Positions 14,621 to 21,750 of a stretch of DNA of 29,595 nucleotides are shown piece by piece. Every line of letters starts with the position of its first letter. The first letter of the stretch is position 1. The stretch lies in the NCBI GenBank assembly GCA_934358675.1, contig CAKRKX010000020.1, positions 1 through 29,595 on the forward strand. The letters are read 5' to 3'. Position numbers and translations under genes: made by a program. The notes under the pieces are model-generated. The model made no database searches. It was not told where the DNA came from and worked only from the letters and a program-made list of their open reading frames with translations. This DNA is from an uncultured Agathobacter sp. (GTDB lineage Bacteria > Bacillota > Clostridia > Lachnospirales > Lachnospiraceae).

Positions 14621-14866
14621 CTACTCCTCCAGTTTCTTTACGATCAGATCGTAAGTTCCGTTCTCGTTGTCGATCAGCTTCAATACCTGCTGACCTTCTT
14701 CCTTAAAGCTTCTCGGCACATTCTGTACCGGCTCGCCGTCGTTCATGGTGACTGCAAGCACCTGTCCGACTTCCAGCTCTTCCATCGCAACTTTTGCCTT
14801 TACAAACGTCATCGGACAAACCACATCCGTAATATCTACTCTCTCGTCAATTGTGTAATCAGCCAT
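14621..14866 (-). CDS. TusA/SirA-type sulfurtransferase
   Basis: An 81-residue protein of the TusA family, which carries persulfide sulfur on a conserved cysteine. The key Cys-Pro pair is C17-P18 in DITDVVCPMTFVKAKVAMEEL, followed by the family's EVGQVLAVTMNDGEPVQNVPRS, and the beta strand GTYDLIVKKL ends it. Its ATG lies inside the end of the sulfite reductase gene (ATGGCTGA, 8-base overlap), a sign of tight coupling. In this setting it probably passes reduced sulfur from the sulfite reductase toward the sulfur carrier; no cysteine desulfurase is nearby. Wider TusA-like families of unknown function share this fold. Confidence 0.88.
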   Translation of the reverse strand: MADYTIDERVDITDVVCPMTFVKAKVAMEELEVGQVLAVTMNDGEPVQNVPRSFKEEGQQVLKLIDNENGTYDLIVKKLEE

Positions 14867-15722
14867 TGTACGCCTCCTCTATCACTTTCTTAAATTGATC
14901 TAATCCTACTCTTTCAATGGTCATGCGGAAACGCTCTCCCGGATTGGCATTGTCATCAAAGAACTGGATTGCCGCATCCGTGATCCGGAACAATTCCTCT
15001 TCTGTCCGGACGATCGGCAGATAATTCTCGCCTTTATATACGCGGTTACCGAACAGTCCTCCGAAAGATACCTCAAATGCCGGCGTTCCCTTCCACGCAT
15101 CCGTCGGGCACGCTTTCACGCAGCGTCCACAGTTGTTACATTTATCCTGATCCAGCACGATGTCACCGGCCTCATTCTGGCTCAGTGCATTCACGCGGCA
15201 GGTCTTTTCACAGATTCCGCAGTTGATGCAGGCATCCTTATCCCACTCAACGATCGATGCCCCCTTGATTCCGACATCGTTCTCCTCTGCCTTCAGACAG
15301 TTGTTCTGACATCCGGTTACACCGAACTTAAACTTGTGCGGAAGCTCTCTTGCGAAATAACGCTCGTCCAGCTTCTGTGCAATATCGTAGCTGTCAATGT
15401 TACCACTCGGACAGACAGCCGAACCCTGACAGGCAGTGATCGTACGAACACGCGGTCCGCACACACCCGGCTTGCATCCGCCGGTTGCAAGCACATCCTT
15501 AACCTCTTCCACATCATCCAGTTTGATGAAAGGGATCTCCACACTCTGGCGGGAAGTCAGATGCACATGTCCGTCACCGTATTTATCTGCGACATCTGCG
15601 ATAATCTTCAGATTTTCAGCGGTCAGATTACCGCCGACCACTGCAAGTCGCAGAGAAAAATGATTCTTTTGTTTCTGGCGCATGAAACCGCCTTTTTTTA
15701 ATGTTGCATAATCAACTGCCAT
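14859..15722 (-). CDS. Small siroheme sulfite reductase with ferredoxin domain
   Basis: A 287-residue redox protein. Residues 20-95 form a nitrite/sulfite reductase half-domain (HVHLTSRQSVEIPFI). The siroheme-[4Fe-4S] ligands follow as C98-x5-C104 and C138-x3-C142 (TACQGSAVC, TGCQNNC). A two-cluster ferredoxin insert follows, with C165, C168, C171, C175 and C195, C198, C201, C205. The C-terminal segment completes the reductase fold. This resembles the compact sulfite reductases of anaerobes (AsrC, Fsr-C-terminal and DsrAB relatives), which take electrons from ferredoxin. Reduction of sulfite to sulfide is inferred from its place next to metY, trx and the HcyS module. A nitrite-reducing role is possible but does not fit the neighbours. 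A GGAG site precedes the ATG. Confidence 0.88.
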   Translation of the reverse strand: MAVDYATLKKGGFMRQKQKNHFSLRLAVVGGNLTAENLKIIADVADKYGDGHVHLTSRQSVEIPFIKLDDVEEVKDVLATGGCKPGVCGPRVRTITACQGSAVCPSGNIDSYDIAQKLDERYFARELPHKFKFGVTGCQNNCLKAEENDVGIKGASIVEWDKDACINCGICEKTCRVNALSQNEAGDIVLDQDKCNNCGRCVKACPTDAWKGTPAFEVSFGGLFGNRVYKGENYLPIVRTEEELFRITDAAIQFFDDNANPGERFRMTIERVGLDQFKKVIEEAYNG

Positions 15723-15796
15723 AATGTTCTCCTTTTATCCTGTGCTCTCTCTCGTTTTTCTATTCAAGGATCATACCCCGGGTGCCACCTTTCCAT

Positions 15797-17032
15797 TTAA
15801 ATGTCGGCAGTGTCTGCGATCGCCGATTCGAAATCTTTGACCAGATCTTCGATATCTTCAATTCCGACACTCACCCGGATCATATCGTCATAGACGGCTG
15901 CATCGCGCTTCTCTTCTTCCGTGCTATGTGCCGCAAGTGTTGACTCCGGATGCACGATCAGTGTCTTGGTATCGCCGATGTTAGATACGATCTGTGGAAT
16001 CTTCAGCTGATTCATAATTGCAAAAGCTCTCGCCTTGCTTCCGACGCGAATCGTCAGGATCGCGCCGTACCGCTCATCTAAAATCCTCTCTGCAATCTCA
16101 TGCCAAGGACTGGAATACAGTCCCGGATAATTTACGGTGATTCCCGGGATCTTGTCTAAGTAAGCCGCAAGCTGCGCCGCGTTGTCACACGCCCGCTCCA
16201 TCCGAAGTCCTAAAGTCTCCAGACCGAGCAGATTGTAAAACGCCGTCTGCGGCGCCATACAGGCTCCCATATTCCGGAACAGTCCGTTGCGAAGCTTCGC
16301 AGTAAAAGCGAATCTGCCGAACTTGATATAATCCTTCATTCCAGGATATTGTTGCACATTCCACTTAAAATTTCCACTGTCGGTTATCACACCGCTGATT
16401 GCGCTGCTGTTGCCGTTGATATATTTGGAAGTGGAGTTGATGACAATGTCGGCTCCAAGCTCGATCGGCTTTACGAGAAAAGCTGTCGCTACCGTATTAT
16501 CGATCACAAGCGGAAGTCCGTGCTCATGTGCCAGTTTTGCCCATGCCTCAATGTCTGTGACATCCAGCTTCGGATTGCCGATTGTCTCCGCGAAGACGGC
16601 CCGCGTATTGTCAGTAATTGCAGCTTCCACAAGGCTTAAATCTCCGCCATCCACGAAAATCGTTTTGATTCCGAACGCCTCCAGATCATGAAACAGATCG
16701 ATCGTTCCTCCGTAAAGGCTCGTGCTTGCGATGATCTCATTGCCGCTTCCTACGATATTCAGAAGTGCGTTCGTGAGCGCCGCCATACCGGAGGCACATG
16801 CGACCGACGCAACTCCCCTCTCCAGCACCGTCATGCGTTCCTCAAACGCGGCGATGGTAGGATTATTAATTCTCGTGTAAGAGTATCCGTTTGCTTTATT
16901 ATGAAACAGCTTCTCGTGCTGCTCCGCCGAAGGCTGAAAGAAAGCACTGGACTGGTACACCGGAGTGAGCGTCGCACCTGTATGCGGATCACCGGTTTTC
17001 GTACCGTGTAAAAGTTCTGTGTTGAATCCCAT
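15797..17032 (-). CDS. metY: O-acetylhomoserine sulfhydrylase
   Basis: A 411-residue PLP enzyme of the Cys/Met-metabolism family that makes homocysteine from O-acetylhomoserine and a sulfur donor. Seen: the N-terminal GFNTELLHG...GATLTPVYQSSAF, YSYTRINNPT (active-site Tyr/Arg), the ASGMAALTNALL phosphate-binding loop, the D-N-T (IDNTVATAF) pyridine-N-binding Asp, and the PLP lysine K203 in NSTSKYINGNSS. Standard MetY has ...KxIxGHG here; the NGNSS variant is unusual. The start at 17032 is chosen because AAGGG lies 8 bases upstream; the ORF extends upstream to 17095 without support. It leads the operon that contains the HcyS carrier, so the donor is probably thiocarboxylated carrier rather than free sulfide. 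Confidence 0.92.
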   Translation of the reverse strand: MGFNTELLHGTKTGDPHTGATLTPVYQSSAFFQPSAEQHEKLFHNKANGYSYTRINNPTIAAFEERMTVLERGVASVACASGMAALTNALLNIVGSGNEIIASTSLYGGTIDLFHDLEAFGIKTIFVDGGDLSLVEAAITDNTRAVFAETIGNPKLDVTDIEAWAKLAHEHGLPLVIDNTVATAFLVKPIELGADIVINSTSKYINGNSSAISGVITDSGNFKWNVQQYPGMKDYIKFGRFAFTAKLRNGLFRNMGACMAPQTAFYNLLGLETLGLRMERACDNAAQLAAYLDKIPGITVNYPGLYSSPWHEIAERILDERYGAILTIRVGSKARAFAIMNQLKIPQIVSNIGDTKTLIVHPESTLAAHSTEEEKRDAAVYDDMIRVSVGIEDIEDLVKDFESAIADTADI

Positions 17033-17069
17033 TTGCATTTCCCTTAATTCATACTTTTCTACTAGGTTT

Positions 17070-17112
17070 AATATGTTATAAACACTATACCCCACTAAAG
17101 TATGTTTGTCAA
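17070..17112 (-). promoter_or_regulatory. Promoter of metY operon with shared sulfur motif
   Basis: On the minus strand TTGACA (17107-17112), a 17-base spacer and TATAGT (17084-17089). The plus-strand block ATACCCCACTA (17087-17097) spans the end of the -10 and the adjoining spacer, and AATATGTTAT (17070-17079) lies in the early leader. Both blocks recur in the cysK promoter. A repressor bound here would block polymerase; the Rrf2 protein of this operon is the candidate. Confidence 0.85.
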
Positions 17113-17163
17113 GATATAAATTACACTATTTTACTAGGAATACTAAGATTTAGTAAGTCAAAC

Positions 17164-17200
17164 GCGGCGGTACACTACTTTACTTGTAGTATACCGCCGC
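17164..17200 (-). terminator. Hairpin after the anti-sigma gene
   Basis: A GC-rich 15-bp stem (17164-17178 with 17186-17200), with one U-G pair on the minus strand, closes a 7-base loop. It lies just past the stop at 17224. The T-tract after it is short (GTTTGACTT), so termination may be partial. Confidence 0.7.
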
Positions 17201-17223
17201 GCAAATACATCTTGGGACTTCTT

Positions 17224-18105
17224 TTAAAAACCATTCATCCAACGAGTTGCCAATTCATTTACTTTGTTTTCATCTTCTTTCTGATATCTGATATCCAGAG
17301 TATAAATAACATTGTTTTCCTGCCAATATACCATTTTATTAAGCCAGCCATCCTCAAATTCGGTGGAATCTACCACCCAGAATTCGCGTCCGTTTGTGAC
17401 CACTGTTTCTCCCGAATAATCTACGCCCGGAAAATCATCGGAGTAGCTGGTTGCTCCTACACTAATTTCTCCATTATAGTTTTCTGTAAATATCCGTGCT
17501 TCCGTTTGCGCCTCAATTTCCCCATTCATTTTGTAATTAGAAATTAAAGTAAGATCTGTAATTTTTCCTTCTTGTGTTCCATCGACAAACAGATTTACGG
17601 ACTTCGTTTTTTCATTGAATCGTGTCCATACAAACTTATCATATCCAATATAGTCAAGTGCATCCTTAATACTATCAAATGATTTATCAATTCCATAAGG
17701 GCTTTGTGAACTATACATATTGTTAGCCACTACCTGATTCTTTATGATCGATTCGCATTCTTTTATGTTTCCCTTAAAGTTCTTTATATTAACTCTTGTC
17801 GCATCATCTACAACAAATGTTACATCTGTATTTTTATCCGATGCCTCGTTTGCTTTATGGAAAAAGAGTTTTCCCGATGATACCAAATGCGCATACACAA
17901 CCACGGATGCCGAGCCAATCAGGAAAAACAAGGCAAGCCCGACGAGAACCGGTACAAATGATTTTTTTGTGAAACGCTTTTGCGAACAATCCACTTCTCT
18001 TTTATAATCTCCATTCAATTGCATCAATTGATTTAATATCCGCTTATCACTCTGCGGATTTAATTCTATTTTTTCCCATGACTCTGCTATTTTATTTTTT
18101 CTCAA
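17224..18105 (-). CDS. Membrane anti-sigma factor-like protein (DUF4367-like)
   Basis: A 293-residue protein with a cytosolic N-terminus (about 48 residues), one membrane helix (about residues 50-75, VPVLVGLALFFLIGSASVVVYAHL) and a large outer domain of beta strands. The C-terminal part (FWVVDSTEFEDGW...VYWQENNVIYTLDIRY) resembles DUF4367 domains found in anti-sigma proteins. It begins at a TTG that overlaps the stop of the ECF sigma gene (TTGA), implying coupled translation. The arrangement is that of a cognate anti-sigma factor holding the sigma factor at the membrane until an outer signal arrives. The cytosolic segment has no zinc-binding HxxxCxxC motif, so it is not a classical ZAS type. 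Confidence 0.75.
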   Translation of the reverse strand: MRKNKIAESWEKIELNPQSDKRILNQLMQLNGDYKREVDCSQKRFTKKSFVPVLVGLALFFLIGSASVVVYAHLVSSGKLFFHKANEASDKNTDVTFVVDDATRVNIKNFKGNIKECESIIKNQVVANNMYSSQSPYGIDKSFDSIKDALDYIGYDKFVWTRFNEKTKSVNLFVDGTQEGKITDLTLISNYKMNGEIEAQTEARIFTENYNGEISVGATSYSDDFPGVDYSGETVVTNGREFWVVDSTEFEDGWLNKMVYWQENNVIYTLDIRYQKEDENKVNELATRWMNGF

Positions 18106-18584
18106 TCAACCTCACCAAGCCTTTCTTTCAAAATACCTCTAGCTTCTCTTAAGTGATTTCTGACAGTCGAAGACGGTTTCTTTAAAATTGTTGCAATCTC
18201 TTCGCTATTATATCCTTCATAATAAAACAGATATACAACGGTCTTGTATTTGTCGGGAAGATTTCGGATTGCCTCCATGGTTTCATCAATCTTCATTTCT
18301 TCCCCTGATGCATCTTCCATTTCATCCATATGAACACATTTTTTCTGCCAATGCTTTAACGCATTTTTGCACAAATTTGTTGCGACCCGGATCAGCCATG
18401 CCTTCTCATGTTCCGCATTTTCAAAAGAAGGAGCTTTCCGGATCAATTGGACAAATGTATCGCTTACCATGTCCTCCGCCTCAGAAACATTCTTCATATA
18501 AGCAAAGCAAATTCGGTATATCATATTGCTGTACTCATGGTATATTCTTTCAATTTCACCATTCGATCGAATTACTTTTTTCAC
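18102..18584 (-). CDS. ECF RNA polymerase sigma factor
   Basis: A 160-residue ECF sigma factor. Region 2 (residues about 11-75: IERIYHEYSNMIYRICFAYMKNVSEAEDMVSDTFVQLI...AWLIRVATNLCKN) binds the -10 and core polymerase. Region 4 (LPDKYKTVVYLFYYEGYNSEEIATILKKPSSTVRNHLREARGIL) reads the -35. The start is a GTG at 18584 with a strong AAAGGAGG 6 bases upstream. It lies inside the sulfur island between the two operons. A sulfur link is not implied by sequence, and a cell-envelope signal is as likely. Confidence 0.92.
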   Translation of the reverse strand: MKKVIRSNGEIERIYHEYSNMIYRICFAYMKNVSEAEDMVSDTFVQLIRKAPSFENAEHEKAWLIRVATNLCKNALKHWQKKCVHMDEMEDASGEEMKIDETMEAIRNLPDKYKTVVYLFYYEGYNSEEIATILKKPSSTVRNHLREARGILKERLGEVD

Positions 18585-18642
18585 GATATGCCTCCTTTCA
18601 CTTATAATACAAATGAAACTCTTAAACTGTCCGTTTTAAATA

Positions 18643-18698
18643 TAAAAAAGTGTAGCATACACTTCCGTTCATAACCAGAAGTCTGTACACTACACTTT
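18643..18698 (-). terminator. Terminator of the cysK-cysN operon
   Basis: On the minus strand AAAGTGTAG pairs with CTACACTTT (9 bp), with an inner partly paired arm, and the 3' arm runs into TTTTTTATATTT. It lies 26 bases after the cysN stop. Confidence 0.85.
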
Positions 18699-18723
18699 CG
18701 TCTTTTTAAAACGATCCCTTAGA

Positions 18724-20418
18724 TTAGTTCCAATGCTGATCCTTGAACACGATCTTACGATATGTCTCAAAATCAACCCATTTATTAAAGAAGTTTTCGG
18801 AAATGCTGCTGCCCTCCGATGCAAGCTCTGCCTTGAATGCATCAAGATCCGTCTGGCTGCTCACATGTACGGCGAAGCCGCGTCCGTTGATAACCGGTAC
18901 ATCATTGTATGTATAATCCGCAAGCGGCTGGATGACTGTGATCCTGCGGTCGCGTACCTGTACTGCTACCTGATCGCGGAGTACGACAACATCGAAGCTG
19001 TCCGGATACCGGTAAGACTCGCCTTCAACCGGAATCTCGTCGCCGATCGTGTAGGTCTTGCCGGATGGCTGCACCTTGAATACAGTCATGCTCTCCAGGT
19101 CATAGTAGAACTCCTCGAAGATATCTCCGTTGGCTTTCAGGTTGCCGGATACAAATGCGCATTTGACATCCTTGCTCTCATCAAGTGCCGGATTCTCGAC
19201 AACACCACACGCGGAAGTCATGTTCGTGATACGGTCGATCAGTATCAGCTCGCCGAGTGTCTTATGCGATAAAAATGCATCAAGTACGATCTCTTCCTGA
19301 AGTACCAGATCACAGACTGCAATCTCATTCTTTCTGAGGCGTCCGACCGGAATGTACTCACCGGTGTTGACATCGATCTTGTACTGGATATTCTTAAGGA
19401 TTCCCGGAATGGTTTCCGTTCCGATCTTGACCAGATAATCCTTGCCGACAGTCAGTTCCTGATCATCCATCCACAGGATCGTTGCGGTAAATTTCTTGCT
19501 GACCGGGAGCTCTACGGTTGTAAGAACGCAGCCTCTGGATACATCCACTTCCTTGTCAAGTTGAATCGTTACCGGGCGTCCGGCATCGGCACTGTCCGCA
19601 TTCCTGTCGCCGACTAAGATGCTCTTGACCTTGGCATGCTCATTGCTCGGAAGCGTAATGATTTCATCGCCGACTGCGATGCTGCCGCTTTCGATCTGCC
19701 CCTGGAATCCACGGAAGGTATGATCCGGACGGCACACACGCTGTACCGGCATATAGAATCCGTCCTCCTGCTTTTTCTCGCTGACATCGATATCCTCAAG
19801 ATAAGAAAGGAGCACCGGTCCGTCATACCAGTTCATCTTGTCGGAACGCTTTGTGACATTATCGCCCTCCGTTGCGGAAACCGGAATGATCTGCACGCTT
19901 GCAAGCGAAAGCTCATTGGAAAGTTCCTCAATCTGTGCGGTGATCTCCTTGAAACGGTCCTCGCTGTAATCCACAAGATCCATCTTGTTAACTGCAAATA
20001 CAAAGTATTTGATTCCCATCAAAGCGCAGATTCTCGCGTGGCGTCTGGTCTGCACAAGCACACCCTGCTTTGCATCCACGAGGATGACGGCAAGGTCTGC
20101 AAACGACGCGCCGACCGCCATGTTTCTTGTATATTCTTCGTGGCCCGGTGTATCTGCCACGATAAAACTTCTCTTATCGGTTGTGAAGTAACGGTATGCG
20201 ACGTCGATCGTGATACCCTGCTCACGCTCTGCCATCAGACCGTCAAGAAGCAGTGAATAGTCGATTGCACCGCCGCGGCTTCCGACTTTGGAGTCCAATT
20301 CCAATGCCTTTTCCTGATCTGCGTACAGCAGCTTGGAATCGTATAAAATATGTCCGATCAGTGTTGACTTTCCGTCATCCACACTTCCGCAGGTAATAAA
20401 TTTCAGTAATCCGCTCAT
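18724..20418 (-). CDS. cysN: Sulfate adenylyltransferase GTPase subunit, extended C terminus
   Basis: The large subunit of ATP sulfurylase, 564 residues. The GTPase domain has GSVDDGKST (P-loop), the switch sequences REQGITIDVAYRY and DTPGHEEYTRNM, and NKMD. Two EF-Tu-like beta domains follow (about 235-425). With CysD it couples GTP hydrolysis to formation of adenylylsulfate (APS) from ATP and sulfate. It is about 90 residues longer than the 475-residue Escherichia coli protein. The extension (about 440-564) has no APS-kinase P-loop, so this is not a CysNC fusion; I do not recognise it. Its ATG overlaps the cysD stop (TAATG), and the operon terminator follows. Confidence 0.93.
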   Translation of the reverse strand: MSGLLKFITCGSVDDGKSTLIGHILYDSKLLYADQEKALELDSKVGSRGGAIDYSLLLDGLMAEREQGITIDVAYRYFTTDKRSFIVADTPGHEEYTRNMAVGASFADLAVILVDAKQGVLVQTRRHARICALMGIKYFVFAVNKMDLVDYSEDRFKEITAQIEELSNELSLASVQIIPVSATEGDNVTKRSDKMNWYDGPVLLSYLEDIDVSEKKQEDGFYMPVQRVCRPDHTFRGFQGQIESGSIAVGDEIITLPSNEHAKVKSILVGDRNADSADAGRPVTIQLDKEVDVSRGCVLTTVELPVSKKFTATILWMDDQELTVGKDYLVKIGTETIPGILKNIQYKIDVNTGEYIPVGRLRKNEIAVCDLVLQEEIVLDAFLSHKTLGELILIDRITNMTSACGVVENPALDESKDVKCAFVSGNLKANGDIFEEFYYDLESMTVFKVQPSGKTYTIGDEIPVEGESYRYPDSFDVVVLRDQVAVQVRDRRITVIQPLADYTYNDVPVINGRGFAVHVSSQTDLDAFKAELASEGSSISENFFNKWVDFETYRKIVFKDQHWN

Positions 20419-21317
20419 TAGAAATAGCCCTCCCTTTTTCTTCTTTCCATGCTGCCGGCCGCCTCGTTATCAATCACTCGGGTGGTTCGCTCCGACTCGA
20501 CCGCGCTTAAGGTCTCATCGATGATCTCATCGAGTGTGGTTGCGGTGGATTCGATACCACCGGTCAGCGGGTAGCAGCCAAGTGTACGGAAACGCACACT
20601 CTTGTGCTCGATCTTCTCACCCGGACGAAGCTTCAGGCGGTCATCATCTACCATGATGATCTGTCCGTCACGCTCGATGACCGGACGCTCCGCTGCAAAG
20701 TAAAGCGGCACGATGTCGATGTTCTCTCTCTTGATGTATTCCCAGATATCGGTCTCTGTCCAGTTGGAAATCGGGAAGACACGGATGCTCTCGCCCTTGT
20801 GGATCTTCGAGTTGTAAAGTTTCCACATCTCCGGGCGCTGGTTCTTCGGATCCCATGCATGGTTCTCGTTACGGAAGGAGAAGATTCGCTCCTTCGCACG
20901 GGACTTCTCCTCGTCGCGTCGTCCGCCACCGAACGCAGCGGTAAATCCGTATTTGTTTAACGCCTGCTTCAACGCCTGCGTTTTCATGATGTCAGTGTAA
21001 GCACTGCCATGATCGAATGGGTTGATGCCCTGCTTTACGCCATCCTCATTGATGTATTCGATCATCTCGATGCCAAGTTTCTTGGCTGTCTCATCACGGA
21101 ACTTGATCATTTCCTTGAATTTCCATGTCGTGTTGACATGCAGGAATGGGAAAGGTGGCTTCTCCGGATAGAAGGCTTTCATCGCCAGATGGAGCATTAC
21201 GGAGCTGTCTTTTCCGATGGAATACAGCATTACCGGTTTCTCACACTCGGCTGCCACTTCTCGTATAATGTAGATTGCCTCTGCTTCGAGTGCATCAAGA
21301 TGGGATAATTCACTCAT
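20418..21317 (-). CDS. cysD: Sulfate adenylyltransferase subunit 2
   Basis: A 299-residue small subunit of ATP sulfurylase, of the PP-loop adenylyltransferase family. It shows the PP-loop [14 protein letters not shown], the [12 protein letters not shown] and [15 protein letters not shown] segments, and [16 protein letters not shown] near the C terminus, all characteristic of CysD rather than CysH. The C-terminal RKREGYF is the usual end. An AAAGGAGG site precedes the ATG. The genes aprA-aprB-cysD-cysN run in one direction with small gaps, so activation and reduction of sulfate are co-expressed. Confidence 0.96.
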   Translation of the reverse strand: MSELSHLDALEAEAIYIIREVAAECEKPVMLYSIGKDSSVMLHLAMKAFYPEKPPFPFLHVNTTWKFKEMIKFRDETAKKLGIEMIEYINEDGVKQGINPFDHGSAYTDIMKTQALKQALNKYGFTAAFGGGRRDEEKSRAKERIFSFRNENHAWDPKNQRPEMWKLYNSKIHKGESIRVFPISNWTETDIWEYIKRENIDIVPLYFAAERPVIERDGQIIMVDDDRLKLRPGEKIEHKSVRFRTLGCYPLTGGIESTATTLDEIIDETLSAVESERTTRVIDNEAAGSMERRKREGYF

Positions 21318-21341
21318 GTTGTTCCTCCTTTATGTAGGTCA

Positions 21342-21656
21342 TTAATATTTATTCGAATCTTTCTTGTTTACCGTAATTACTTCGGTTGTGCCATCTGTCT
21401 TATCAATCTGCCAATTGAGCAGATCTCCCTGCGTGGAGACCGTCATCTTACTGCCCATACCGCCGATATCGGCTCCCAGATAGAACGAGATTGCACCGAA
21501 TGCACACTCCTTGATACAGGAAGCGCAGCCCCAGCAGTCCTTCGGATAACGGATGTAGGCTTTCTTATTCTCATCCAGTTCGATCAGACTTCCCGGACAG
21601 ACAGCGGTACACTTTGTACAGCCTTTGCATTTAAGTTTGTTAATTGAAATGCTCAT
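21342..21656 (-). CDS. aprB: APS reductase-type beta subunit (two [4Fe-4S])
   Basis: A 104-residue ferredoxin-like protein. Cluster one: C10-x2-C13-x2-C16-x3-C20-P (KCKGCTKCTAVCPG). Cluster two: C41-x2-C44-x2-C47-x3-C51 (DCWGCASCIKECAFGA). The tail (WQIDKTDGTTEVITVNK) resembles that of AprB, which wraps around AprA. AprB of sulfate reducers is longer (about 150-165 residues), so this is a short form. The ATG at 21656 is chosen for the AGGAGG 8 bases upstream; a longer frame to 21695 lies in a hairpin region. It would feed electrons to AprA. Confidence 0.88.
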   Translation of the reverse strand: MSISINKLKCKGCTKCTAVCPGSLIELDENKKAYIRYPKDCWGCASCIKECAFGAISFYLGADIGGMGSKMTVSTQGDLLNWQIDKTDGTTEVITVNKKDSNKY

Positions 21657-21682
21657 ACCGCATTCCTCCTTTCTTGGAACAT

Positions 21683-21716
21683 CAGCCCATTCCAATTCGC
21701 CTTCGGCGAAGGGCTG
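21683..21716 (-). other. Hairpin upstream of aprB
   Basis: A two-part hairpin: an outer CAGCCC/GGGCTG pair and an inner TTCGCC-GAA-GGCGAA stem, with 7 unpaired bases on one side. There is no T-tract. It lies between the aprA stop and the aprB ribosome site and may stabilise or process the transcript. Confidence 0.6.
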
Positions 21717-21725
21717 ACGCTACAT

Positions 21726-21750
21726 GTCAACTTTCAAAAGAAAAGTTGAC
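21726..21750 (-). other. Hairpin over the aprA stop codon
   Basis: A perfect 9-bp stem GTCAACTTT / AAAGTTGAC with a 7-base loop. The aprA stop codon (21727-21729) is in the 3' arm. It could affect termination of translation or mRNA decay. It is followed closely by the second hairpin. Confidence 0.6.

Noticed and set aside
15771..15780. ATACCCC next to a TATGAT-like box, partly like the sulfur promoter motif
   Set aside because: Only seven bases of the 11-base block match and no -35 is present; it lies inside a tight operon.
15760..15796. GGTGGCACC followed by CGGGG on the minus strand, like a T-box antiterminator core
   Set aside because: Only 74 bases lie between metY and the sulfite reductase gene, with no room for the specifier stem and no terminator.
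17033..17223. Possible SAM riboswitch or other sulfur riboswitch upstream of metY
   Set aside because: The leader is only about 45 bases from the predicted start site and has none of the conserved riboswitch cores.
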